8,760 nucleotides of DNA from Spirochaetota bacterium (GCA_029548715.1 JAKPMW010000043.1:1-8760), one strand, 5' to 3'. Counted from the first letter of the stretch, positions 1 through 6,971 are shown. The notes: generated by a model not told the origin, from the letters alone. Program-made: numbers and translations.

Positions 1-35
1 CCTGTGAGTCTCAGACCCGCAGAAATGGAAGCTGT

Positions 36-797
36 ATGCCCCTGACCGAAAACGAGATTCGCGCTGATGTCCAGCGTTCGCTGGACAAAAACGATATTAT
101 CACCTTCCGGACCTATTATCTCAGCGACTACGGCGAAATGGTCCTGCGGATCATCGCTTCGTCCATTCTCGAGCGCTTTGGCAGGCCGGACCTGATGGAC
201 ATCGTCTACAGTGCCGCCAAGGAACTGATCATCAATGCGACCAAGGCCAACCTCAAGCGAATCGTCTTCACCGAACTCGGGCTGGATCTCCTGAGTCCCT
301 CGGATTATGAAAAGGGAATGCACATCTTCAAGGAACGGCTGGTTGAGGACAGGATCCGCCAGTACGAAACAGCTTTCAAGGAACTGGACTACCCCGTTGT
401 CTCCACGTTTTATTACTGGCCAAACGTCCTCAATATCAAGGTAAAAAACAGTTTCGTCCTCCTGCCCGAGGAGGAAAAGAAGATCCGCACAAAATTCGAA
501 AAGGCCCATTCATTTGCCAACCTGCTCGATTTTTACATGGAGTACGGCGATGACACCGAGGGAGCCGGCCTTGGCCTGGCCATGGTCGGGATCCTTCTGG
601 ATGAAAGCGGGATTGACAAGCACGCCTTTACCCTCTACTCCAACCAGTACAACGAAACTGCAGCCCGGCTTGAGATCCCCCTGGCAAAAGACTATGTGCC
701 CCGGCGTGTCCTCTTTGAACGTGAGCGAAACAAGGCCGGGATGTCGGCTGACGAGTTCCGTGCGATTTTCAACCCCCGCACGTATTACCCCGCCTGA
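36..797 (+). CDS. HATPase-fold (GHKL) protein without a recognisable histidine-kinase dimerisation domain
   Basis: A 253-residue protein with signs of the histidine-kinase-type ATPase fold. An N-box-like stretch AAKELIINATKAN (about residues 60-72) supplies the expected Glu63 and Asn67. A glycine-rich G2-like box EGAGLGLAMV lies at 175-184. The canonical Asp-containing G1 box (DxGxG) is not seen; the matching region reads VKNSFVLL near 136-143. No conserved phospho-acceptor His, transmembrane helix or signal peptide is visible, so it is probably cytosolic and not a complete sensor kinase. Family knowledge places such proteins among anti-sigma or kinase-like regulators; the partner is unknown. 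ATG at 36 has only a weak, close GGAAG before it. The reading frame stays open to the left edge of the window, so the true start could lie further upstream. The transporter gene follows after 22 nt in the same direction, suggesting one operon. Confidence 0.8.
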   Translation: MPLTENEIRADVQRSLDKNDIITFRTYYLSDYGEMVLRIIASSILERFGRPDLMDIVYSAAKELIINATKANLKRIVFTELGLDLLSPSDYEKGMHIFKERLVEDRIRQYETAFKELDYPVVSTFYYWPNVLNIKVKNSFVLLPEEEKKIRTKFEKAHSFANLLDFYMEYGDDTEGAGLGLAMVGILLDESGIDKHAFTLYSNQYNETAARLEIPLAKDYVPRRVLFERERNKAGMSADEFRAIFNPRTYYPA

Positions 798-819
798 GCG
801 GGCAAGGAAGAGACGCCCC

Positions 820-2364
820 GTGAAAATTTCGGCCTTTTTCTGGACCCAGTTTGCCGGAGCGTTTAACGACAATTTTTACAAGAACGCCCTGATCCTCTGG
901 ATCACGTTTTCGGCTCCGGGACTGGATGGCGGACTGCGCAGCACACTTGTGATCCTCTGCTCTGCCGTTTTTATCCTGCCGTTTTTTCTGTTTTCCGCCA
1001 CTGCAGGATGGCTCGCTGACCGCTATCCCAAAGACCGCGTCATCCGCTGGACCAAGGCAGCCGAAATCGTCATCATGGGGGCCGGGGCCGTCGGGTTTGC
1101 CCTCGGAAGCATCCCGGCACTAATTCTGGTCCTCTTTTTGATGGGGGCCCAGTCAGCCTGGTTTGGGCCGGCCAAATACGGGATCGTGCCTGAGCTGGCA
1201 CACGAGGAGGACCTCCTGCGGGCCAACGGCCTCGTTGCGATGGGCACCTTTGTGGCAATCCTGACCGGAACCCTGTTTGGAGGAATTGCCGGCAGCCTGC
1301 CCGACGGCCCGGCCACAACCGGACTTGCCGTAGTCCTGATCGCTCTCTTTGGCTGGGTGGCCAGCCTGCGCATCCCGAGGCTTGAGGCAAAAGCTCCCGT
1401 CCTCATGCGGCGGGGAGGGATTTGGCGTGAAACCCGGATCCGGCTGCATGAGATACGCCGCTCGCAGCGCATCTTTCCGCTTTTGGTCGCCATCTCCTGG
1501 TTCTGGTTTCATGGGGCCTTTGTCCTGCAGCTTCTCCCGATCCAGGTGATGGCTTCGGGAGGAAGCTGGATTCTCCCCGAAACCGTTGCCTGGCTTGCGG
1601 AAGACCGCGGGGGGAGCGGGTCACTGGTCACACTTTCGCTTTTGCTGTTTTCGGGAGGGATCGGACTCGGGTCGATGATCTCAGGACGGCGCAGGACCAG
1701 GCATATCGAGACGGCATCTTCCGTGACAGCCCTCATCCTCCTTGCCGCAAGTGCTATCCTGCTGCCCCTTGCCGATGGTGTGATCTGGCTTACCCTTGGA
1801 TTCCTGGCACTCTCCGGCATCGCGGCTGGTCTCTACTCGGTTCCACTCTACTCGGCGATTCAGTCAGCCGCCCCCCCTGAAGAACGGGCCAGATTTTTTG
1901 CCGGAGGGAATATCCTTGATGCCGGCTTTATGGTTGGGGCCAGCCTCCTGATGCAGGCTCTCGAATTTGTCGCCATCGAACCGGTTGAGCGCTTTGCCGT
2001 TTTGGGTCTGCTTGATCTGCTTTTTCTGCTGCTCTGGCTCTGGCCAAGGAGCGATCTCGTGCAGCGCTACCTGCTGCGCTTTTCACAGGATACGCGCCGT
2101 GAATTGATCGGGCGACCGGAGCACGCCTGCATATTTACCTGTCCTGCCACGTTTTCCCGGGCTACGCTTGCCTCGCTGGCATTGTCCTTTCCCTGTCTTC
2201 CCGCCGGATACGACGGAAAAGGCCATTCACCCGAAGACACTGCCAGCCTTGTCGCCAATGGAACCTCCGTTGTACACACCGAAGGCAGCCCGCTTCCGGC
2301 AGGCACCCTCCGGTACCGGGTTACACTCGATGGGAAATTTTTTGTCTGCACGCTCGATGCCTGA
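820..2364 (+). CDS. MFS transporter, LplT/Aas-type lysophospholipid transporter family, with C-terminal extension
   Basis: A 514-residue polytopic membrane protein of the major facilitator superfamily. Diagnostic features of the lysophospholipid-transporter (LplT) branch are: FNDNFYKNAL at residues 15-24 in the first helix; the loop motif GWLADRYPKDR at 63-73; QSAWFGPAKYGIVPEL at 111-126; and VPLYSAIQSAAPPEERARFF at 341-360. In this family the transporter flips lysophospholipids inward and is often fused to acyltransferase and AMP-ligase domains. Here no PlsC HxxxxD motif or ligase follows. After the last hydrophobic helix (ending near 408) there is instead a soluble tail of about 100 residues with cysteines at 437, 441, 459 and 510 and no recognised domain. 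I chose GTG 820 because the family N-terminus (FFWTQFAGAFNDN) begins just after it and AAGGAAG lies at 804-810. The open frame extends further upstream but would overlap the preceding gene. Substrate specificity is inferred. Confidence 0.88.
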   Translation: MKISAFFWTQFAGAFNDNFYKNALILWITFSAPGLDGGLRSTLVILCSAVFILPFFLFSATAGWLADRYPKDRVIRWTKAAEIVIMGAGAVGFALGSIPALILVLFLMGAQSAWFGPAKYGIVPELAHEEDLLRANGLVAMGTFVAILTGTLFGGIAGSLPDGPATTGLAVVLIALFGWVASLRIPRLEAKAPVLMRRGGIWRETRIRLHEIRRSQRIFPLLVAISWFWFHGAFVLQLLPIQVMASGGSWILPETVAWLAEDRGGSGSLVTLSLLLFSGGIGLGSMISGRRRTRHIETASSVTALILLAASAILLPLADGVIWLTLGFLALSGIAAGLYSVPLYSAIQSAAPPEERARFFAGGNILDAGFMVGASLLMQALEFVAIEPVERFAVLGLLDLLFLLLWLWPRSDLVQRYLLRFSQDTRRELIGRPEHACIFTCPATFSRATLASLALSFPCLPAGYDGKGHSPEDTASLVANGTSVVHTEGSPLPAGTLRYRVTLDGKFFVCTLDA

Positions 2365-2433
2365 CCCTGCCCGTCAGGAACAGCACACAGCAGGAACACC
2401 CGCTTCCCGGGGGCAAGAAGCCGGGCAGGTCAG
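2361..2433. repeat. Long inverted repeat between convergent genes (possible bidirectional terminator)
   Basis: CTGA-C-CCTGCCCG at 2361-2373 pairs with CGGGCAGGTCAG at 2422-2433, giving 12 base pairs with one bulged C at 2365. A second stem, GCTTC (2402-2406) with GAAGC (2417-2421), sits inside and abuts the right arm. The left arm includes the stop codon of the transporter gene, and the right arm lies 13 bp beyond the end of the converging rlmK gene. This position suits transcript ends for both strands. There is no U-tract on either side, so classical intrinsic termination is not certain. A smaller alternative hairpin CCTGAC/GTCAGG (2360-2365 with 2373-2378) competes with the left arm. Confidence 0.55.
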
Positions 2434-2446
2434 TCTCCAGTCCCGC

Positions 2447-3439
2447 TCAGTCCCGTCCGGGATGACGGATCAACCAGCACTGATGGATCCTGCGGTTGCG
2501 GTAATCGCGCGGAATGCTCTTGTCCGAGATGTTTTGTACTGCAGCCAGTTTTTCGAGCCCGTCGGCCAGCCTGAAATCCGTCCTGTTGTTTGAAAAGACA
2601 AGGATCCCCTCGGGACTGAGGGCCCGCACAAGTTGCTCAAGCAGCCAGGGGTGGTCACGCTGGACATCAAAACTGGTCTGCATCGCCTTGCTGACCGAAA
2701 AGGTTGGCGGATCAGCAACGATCAGGTCAAAACTTGCCGGCTTGAGTCCCGTGATGAATTCAAGCACATCGGCCCGGACAAGGGTGTGCCGTGACGTGTC
2801 GGGAAAGTTGAGCAGGTGATTGTCCTCAACCCAGTCCAACCAGGTATTGGACAGGTCAACCGTCGTCACGGCACTCGCCCCCCCGGACAGGGCATAAACC
2901 GAAAAGCTCCCCGTATAGGCAAAGAGATTGAGAACACGCCGCCCATCGGCAAGGGTCCGCACCATGCTCCTGGTCGGGCGGTGATCGAGAAAAAGCCCGG
3001 TATCCAGATAGTCCGCGAGATTGACGGCAAATGACAGTCCGCCCTCCGTAACGACCATCCTGTGACCGGTCTCCGCGATCCGGCCATACTGCTGCCCCCC
3101 GCGCTGCCGCTGCCGCACCTTGAAAAACACGTTTTCATGCGGAACATCCAGGGCGGCAGCGGCAGCGCGACAGAGCTGGTCCATCCGCCAGAGATGCTGC
3201 CTCTCATCAGGGGGCGTAAAGGTACGATACTCGGCAATATGGAGCATGCCTTCGTAGCGATCGATGGCCAGCGGGATTTCGGGGATGTCACAATCGTACA
3301 CCCGATAGCAGGTGATGGCCTCACGCCTGATCCAGCGGGACAGGTGCGCCTCGTTTCGCCGGACCCTGTTCCCCAGAAAAATGCACTGCTGGGCAACGTG
3401 TTCGCTGTCATAGCCCTCTCTGGCCGGGTCTCGTGTCAT
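2447..3439 (-). CDS. rlmK: 23S rRNA guanine methyltransferase, RlmK type (stand-alone C-terminal half of RlmKL)
   Basis: A 330-residue SAM-dependent methyltransferase closely resembling the RlmK half of the E. coli RlmKL fusion, which makes 7-methylguanosine at position 2069 of 23S rRNA. Matching landmarks are: the N-terminal substrate domain with NRVRRNEAHLSRWIRRE (24-40) and CYRVYDCDIPE (44-54); YLDTGLFLDHR at 144-154; SAM motif I NLFAYTGSFS at 171-180; DPPTF at 243-247; FDVQRDH at 257-263; FSNN at 282-285; and IHQCWLI at 318-324. The THUMP/RlmL half is absent, and the length equals the RlmK part alone. The open frame extends 43 codons further upstream, but ATG 3439 is preceded by AAAGGAG (spacer 7) and homology begins after it. 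It is transcribed divergently from the unknown gene at 3543. The exact target base is inferred from homology. Confidence 0.9.
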   Translation of the reverse strand: MTRDPAREGYDSEHVAQQCIFLGNRVRRNEAHLSRWIRREAITCYRVYDCDIPEIPLAIDRYEGMLHIAEYRTFTPPDERQHLWRMDQLCRAAAAALDVPHENVFFKVRQRQRGGQQYGRIAETGHRMVVTEGGLSFAVNLADYLDTGLFLDHRPTRSMVRTLADGRRVLNLFAYTGSFSVYALSGGASAVTTVDLSNTWLDWVEDNHLLNFPDTSRHTLVRADVLEFITGLKPASFDLIVADPPTFSVSKAMQTSFDVQRDHPWLLEQLVRALSPEGILVFSNNRTDFRLADGLEKLAAVQNISDKSIPRDYRNRRIHQCWLIRHPGRD

Positions 3440-3447
3440 GCAAAGGC

Positions 3448-3453
3448 TCCTTT
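3448..3453 (-). promoter_or_regulatory. Ribosome binding site deciding the rlmK start
   Basis: On the minus strand AAGGAG lies 8 nt before ATG 3439. This is a near-perfect anti-16S match and supports the 330-residue form over the 373-residue open frame. Confidence 0.75.
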
Positions 3454-3460
3454 TCACCAA

Positions 3461-3506
3461 AAAAATGCCAAAAACTGCCATACCCTGACCACCGGAAACG
3501 TATAAG
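3461..3506. promoter_or_regulatory. Divergent promoter/operator candidate between rlmK and the unknown gene
   Basis: The 103-bp divergent spacer (3440-3542) contains two adjacent 10-bp units, AAAAATGCCA (3461-3470) and AAAACTGCCA (3471-3480), identical at 9 of 10 positions. A -10-like TATAAG follows at 3501-3506, about 20 bp before the plus-strand ribosome site. No good -35 box sits at the usual 16-18 bp distance, so the promoter call is tentative. The tandem repeat could be an operator or chance A-rich sequence. Confidence 0.3.
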
Positions 3507-3542
3507 AAGGGAAGGTTTGCGACAACGAGAGGAGAGCCAACC

Positions 3543-4124
3543 ATGTGTACAGCACGTGTCCGGACCAATGTACAGGTTTCTGAACAGGCGGGGTTTTCAG
3601 CCTGGCTTCAACGCGAAAAGGGTCGCTTTGGGAGACTGCATGCCATCCATCCCGTCATTACAGAGAGTATCCTCTGCTGGACGCGCGAGGTGCTGCTGGC
3701 CTCGGGGGATGAGGCGGATTTTTTCGAGATTGAGTCCGTGGTCGCCCGGCTCTTTGCCCGTGAGGGAATTGTGGTATTCCACCTCCGCGCATGCGTATCG
3801 GCGGCCCTTGAGTACTGCGCCATAGAGCTCGGGCTGACGAACTTTGGTTTGCGCGGACGGCGAAACGAGCTGGTTGACTGGCTCCTGACCGCCGAGCTGT
3901 ACCGCAGCGTACCACGCAGACGCATCGAAACTGCCGTTACCTGCCTTCTGGACGAGCTTGATCTCCTGTTTTATCGGGGTGGCGAGTTTGACGAGGCCCT
4001 CTTCCCCTGCAGACTGCACGCCCGGGGAATCTGCGCAGCGGATGAAACATGGGCCTGCTGGCTCGCCGGTGATGCAATGGCGTACCTGGACGGCGAAGGA
4101 TTTTTGCAGCACACCGGGCACTGA
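3543..4124 (+). CDS. Hypothetical protein, eight cysteines, no recognised family
   Basis: A 193-residue protein I do not recognise. ATG 3543 has a strong purine-rich ribosome site GAGAGGAGAG at 3527-3536, so translation is likely. The sequence looks cytosolic: no signal peptide, no long hydrophobic segment, and an alternating charged/hydrophobic pattern typical of helices, for example residues 82-97 and 126-143. Cysteines fall at 2, 45, 84, 92, 134, 156, 164 and 172. The C-terminal CxxxxxxxC spacings (156-164, 164-172) could bind metal or be incidental. Arg-rich patches lie at 104-107 and 124-127 (PRRR). Codon use resembles the neighbours, giving no sign of recent transfer. It is divergent from rlmK, and its stop codon is one base from the stop of the converging rlmI gene, with no separate terminator. 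Function unknown. Confidence 0.72.
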   Translation: MCTARVRTNVQVSEQAGFSAWLQREKGRFGRLHAIHPVITESILCWTREVLLASGDEADFFEIESVVARLFAREGIVVFHLRACVSAALEYCAIELGLTNFGLRGRRNELVDWLLTAELYRSVPRRRIETAVTCLLDELDLLFYRGGEFDEALFPCRLHARGICAADETWACWLAGDAMAYLDGEGFLQHTGH

Positions 4125-4125
4125 C

Positions 4126-5319
4126 TCAGTCAAGCTGGAGAATCATCCCGCGCAGGTACTCGCTTTCGGGCATCCCGAGGATGACAGGATGGTCCGCAGG
4201 CTGGTGGCAGTATTCGACAAGTCTGGCGGTTCTTCCCGCGTCAGCCAGCGCCTCCCTCAGTATGGCTGAAAAGGTATCGTGATCAACATGGTGCGAACAA
4301 CTGTAGCTCGCCAAAATCCCCCCAGGCGTCAGGGCATGGGCCGCACGCAGGTTCAGTTCCTTATACCCCCTGACGGCCCCTGCCAGCTGGCGTTTCGAGG
4401 GCGCAAAGGGTGGAGGGTCGAGAATAATGCAGTCCCAGCGCTCGCTGCGCTGTTCCCTGAAAAAATCGAACACATTACAGGCCACAGGAGTTATCTGCAG
4501 GAGACCATTGGCGGCGGCATTGGCAGACACGAGATCGATGGCCTGCTGCGAACTGTCAACGGCTGTGACCTCGCGTGCACCGGCACGGGCCGCAAACAAC
4601 CCAAAAGCACCCTGATTGCAAAACGCGTCCAGTACGCGCCGTCCCCCGGAAAAGGCAGCAACACGGCCGTACTGCTCCTTCTGGTCGAGGTACAATCCTG
4701 TTTTTTGTCCGTGCAACGGATCAAAGGCAAAGCGCATCCCGTCCAGCAGGATGGATTCGTCCGGCCGAAGCGCACCATACAGGACAGCGGTTGTCCGTGG
4801 CAGCCCCTCGTACTCCCTCACCTGGGCATCATTGCGCGCCAGAATACAGCGGGGTGCCAAAAGCTCGACAAGAATCCCGGAAATACCCTCCAGGCAGGCA
4901 TCAACCAGCCGGGTCAGGGCCTGGACCACAAGGATCTCGCCATACCTGTCAACGACCAGCCCGGGAATACCATCTGACTCGGACCAGAAGAGGCGGCAGA
5001 CATGGCCAAACCCGGCGGCCCGGCGTATCCTGAAAGCCCGTTCGAGGCGGTCACGGACAAGCCCATCGTCAAACGGGACATCATCGCCCGAGTAACGACG
5101 CCAGACAATCTGTGACTGCGAATTGACCATTCCCCGGCCCAAGAATCTTCCCCGCTGGTCATACAGGGCAGCCGTCTTCTGTTCGGGCGGGGGCAGGGTC
5201 TCAAGTTCGCCCGCGAAGACCCAGGGATGTCCGTGTGCCGCACGATGCGGTCCGGGACGAAGACGCAGTGCATCGCCTGAACCCGGGACGGGCCCGGATT
5301 CCCTGGAGTACGCGGTCAT
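4126..5319 (-). CDS. rlmI: 23S rRNA (cytosine-5) methyltransferase, RlmI type
   Basis: A 397-residue class I SAM-dependent RNA methyltransferase of the RlmI (YccW) family, which methylates C5 of a cytosine in 23S rRNA (C1962 in E. coli). An N-terminal PUA-like RNA-binding domain spans roughly residues 17-85, with HRAAHGHPWVFAGEL at 25-39. A central RlmI domain follows (SDGIPGLVVDRYG, 115-127), with HGQKTGLYLDQKEQ at 204-217. The Rossmann catalytic part has motif I VLDAFCNQGAFGLFAA (229-244), DPPPF (301-305) and SYSCSHH (338-344), whose Cys341 is the likely catalytic nucleophile. Length matches the family. The ATG shares an ATGA overlap with the stop of the upstream lipoprotein gene. It has no strong ribosome site of its own, so translational coupling is likely. 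Family assignment is firm; the exact modified base is inferred. Confidence 0.92.
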   Translation of the reverse strand: MTAYSRESGPVPGSGDALRLRPGPHRAAHGHPWVFAGELETLPPPEQKTAALYDQRGRFLGRGMVNSQSQIVWRRYSGDDVPFDDGLVRDRLERAFRIRRAAGFGHVCRLFWSESDGIPGLVVDRYGEILVVQALTRLVDACLEGISGILVELLAPRCILARNDAQVREYEGLPRTTAVLYGALRPDESILLDGMRFAFDPLHGQKTGLYLDQKEQYGRVAAFSGGRRVLDAFCNQGAFGLFAARAGAREVTAVDSSQQAIDLVSANAAANGLLQITPVACNVFDFFREQRSERWDCIILDPPPFAPSKRQLAGAVRGYKELNLRAAHALTPGGILASYSCSHHVDHDTFSAILREALADAGRTARLVEYCHQPADHPVILGMPESEYLRGMILQLD

Positions 5320-5936
5320 TCGGTTGCCGCCCGTGTCCGCCGGTAGATGGCACCCTCCCAGGGCCCACAGGAAAAGAACCCGTTGGTCTGGGTCATGGAA
5401 AAACGAAGCGTTTCGGCTGTAGCCTTGACAAAGGCCACCTCGGTAATATTTGCCCCGGCAAACCCGGTAAAATCGCGCCGGTCAATGGCCAGAAGATAGC
5501 GCCCGGTTTCTTCACTGTACTTCCCGTATACGGTCCCGATACCCTGGCAGAGGTTGACCTTCATCATGAATTTGCCATTTTCGTAAAAATTGAGCAGCAG
5601 GTACTGGTCACTCTCGCACAACCAGGAGGCCTTGAGTGCGGTCACCGGATCCTCAGCGAGATCCTTGTCAAACATCCAGCCTTCGAGGTCCTTGTAGATC
5701 ACATGCAGCCACTGGCCATTGCGCCCTCCCGACATGCCGGGGACGGCCTCTCCCTTTTTGACCTCAACGGCCGAATTTTGGGGAACAACAGCAAGCAGGA
5801 CTGCATTTGTTGCAGCCGTCTGCCTGAGTTCGGCCCCTCCCTTGGTCTGAACGTAGAGAAGATTGCCCTTGCCGGATGAACAGGCAATACAGGCAAACAT
5901 AATTGACACGGCTACCAGTAACGCGCGAGCTGACAT
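5316..5936 (-). CDS. SH3b-domain lipoprotein
   Basis: A 206-residue exported protein. The N-terminus MSARALLVAVSIMFACIACS reads as a lipoprotein signal peptide: one Arg, a hydrophobic run, then CIAC with Cys19 as the probable lipidated residue followed by two serines. The lipobox is loose, as is common in spirochaetes. Residues about 26-95 look like a bacterial SH3 domain (LYVQTKGGAELRQ near 27-39, GQWLHVIYKDLEGWMFD at 74-90), a fold that often binds cell-wall peptide or partner proteins. Residues 105-202 form a second beta-rich domain with Cys107, Cys130 and Cys190 (FYENGKFMMKVNLC, 117-130) that I cannot name. The open frame runs 65 codons further upstream, but the signal peptide fixes ATG 5936; a weak GGTGG precedes it. 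It overlaps rlmI by 4 nt. Function unknown beyond a likely envelope role. Confidence 0.85.
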   Translation of the reverse strand: MSARALLVAVSIMFACIACSSGKGNLLYVQTKGGAELRQTAATNAVLLAVVPQNSAVEVKKGEAVPGMSGGRNGQWLHVIYKDLEGWMFDKDLAEDPVTALKASWLCESDQYLLLNFYENGKFMMKVNLCQGIGTVYGKYSEETGRYLLAIDRRDFTGFAGANITEVAFVKATAETLRFSMTQTNGFFSCGPWEGAIYRRTRAATE

Positions 5937-5972
5937 GGCACAACCACCAGAAATTGTATTGTTTGGGCAGAA

Positions 5973-6041
5973 GCGGGGAGATGCGCACCGCGTCTCCGCT
6001 GTCCCGCAAATATAGCGCCAGCAAGGGCCAACCGGCTGGCG
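5973..6041 (-). terminator. Two hairpins between the hydroxy-acid oxidase gene and the lipoprotein gene
   Basis: In the 109-bp gap, CGCCAGC (6016-6022) pairs perfectly with GCTGGCG (6035-6041), a 7-bp stem with a 12-nt loop. On the minus strand it is followed by the AT-rich CTATATTTG rather than a clean U-run, so termination of the oxidase transcript is possible but weak. A second GC-rich inverted repeat with GGAGA/TCTCC arms lies at 5973-5999, in the probable leader of the lipoprotein gene. A -10-like TACAAT (minus strand, 5953-5958) lies 16 bp before the lipoprotein ATG, without a convincing -35 box. Confidence 0.35.
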
Positions 6042-6045
6042 GATA

Positions 6046-6938
6046 TCAGCCAATTCCAAACTGTTCAGCCAAAACTGATGCAATCCCCCCGGCACCCAGA
6101 GCAACAACGCCCTGGATAAACGGACGGGCAATCAATACCCGGGAGGCCCCCAGGGCTGCAGCCTTGAGAAGATGATCCCGTGAGCGCAGCCCCCCATCCA
6201 CCCAGACCTCACCGCAGTGCTTCCGGGCCCTGGCTGCAAGCCGGGCAAGGCTGACAGCGATTCCTTCAAGATCATCCGCAACCCGCCCCCCGTGGTTGGA
6301 AATGACAACGATATCGGGGTGCACCGCTTCAACCAGTTCCAGTTCAACTTCCCGGCAGATCCCCTTGATGATAAAGGGTACACGGATTTCCCTCTTGAGA
6401 GCCACAAGCAGGGCTGCATCCTTTTTTTCGAGGCCGGCCTTGCTTTCGACAGTAGCCAGGGTACAGGCGTCAATATCTGTCCCCACACTCTCGGCGACAT
6501 CCTCTGCCATCTCGTACCTCTCAAGAATCTTGCGGTTGAGATGGGGCTTGATAATGATGGCCCCATGCGTCCATGCCTGCGCAAGGCCTCAACCCCGTCA
6601 GTGAATTTGTAGTCCGGGACTCCATCCCCGATACAGGAAAAGATCCCGGCGGCTTTGGCACCTGCCACCAGCGCATCATGAAACTCCCTTTCGGGCATGG
6701 CATCCCCGATGTTTTCATCAACACCGGTTATGGGAGCAACAGCAATCTCGGGCAACCCCGAAGCCGGGGCGCAGTCAACCTCATCCCACGACAAAACATT
6801 GTTGATAAACGTCAGCCCCCTGCCCTTTCCCCCCATACCGGGGACCTCTCCGGCACAGGCGCGACCATCACAAACCCGGCATCCACGACAGGCCCCATGC
6901 GTAACACTGTTGAGGCGGCTTCTCCAGGCATCAGGCAT
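6046..6938 (-). pseudogene. FMN-dependent alpha-hydroxy-acid oxidizing protein, interrupted by a one-base frameshift
   Basis: The gene encodes a 297-residue FMN-linked alpha-hydroxy-acid dehydrogenase/oxidase (LldD/glycolate-oxidase fold) once one base is restored. ATG 6938 has GGGAG at a 6-nt spacing. Residues 1-126 are in one frame and include the N-terminal cluster CRGCRVCDGRAC (17-28) and the start of the TIM barrel (LPEIAVAPITG, 62-72). The frame is then lost at a G4 run (6561-6564). The -1 frame continues the family sequence exactly: AIIIKP (127-132), FIIKGI with Lys192, ISNHGGR (213-219) with catalytic His216, and the FMN-phosphate motif WVDGGLRSRD (246-255). Read as it stands, the first frame gives a 268-residue product with a nonsense second half, ending at 6132. 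The second frame could restart at ATG 6510, after GAGAGG, as a 154-residue fragment. Everything else is conserved, so this is a very recent mutation or a sequencing error. Substrate unknown. Confidence 0.85.
6558..6566 (-). other. Frameshift site in the hydroxy-acid oxidase gene
   Basis: The minus strand reads ATG-GGG-CCA here. Adding one G gives ATG-GGG-GCC-ATC and restores the family sequence M-G-A-I-I-I-K-P. A canonical -1 slippery heptamer (X XXY YYZ) is not present, because the P-site ATG could not re-pair after slipping. Programmed frameshifting is therefore less likely than an indel or a base-call error in the G run. Confidence 0.8.
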
Positions 6939-6971
6939 CGCATTCTCCCTTTTTCGGATAGCCCGCAGGCG

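Noticed and set aside
1..45. Possible C-terminus of an upstream gene ending with TGA at 43-45, overlapping the ATG at 36
   Set aside because: Only 14 codons are visible and they match nothing I know. All that can be said is that the frame is open to the edge.
514..819. Longer transporter start within the ATPase gene
   Set aside because: This part reads as an out-of-frame shadow of the ATPase gene. Family homology and a ribosome site support GTG 820.
2168..2593. 141-codon plus-strand open frame across the convergent junction
   Set aside because: It overlaps the ends of two recognised genes in other frames, and its composition does not look like a real protein.
6558..6566. Programmed -1 ribosomal frameshift
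   Set aside because: There is no canonical slippery heptamer, and I saw no obvious downstream pseudoknot. An indel or sequencing error is simpler.
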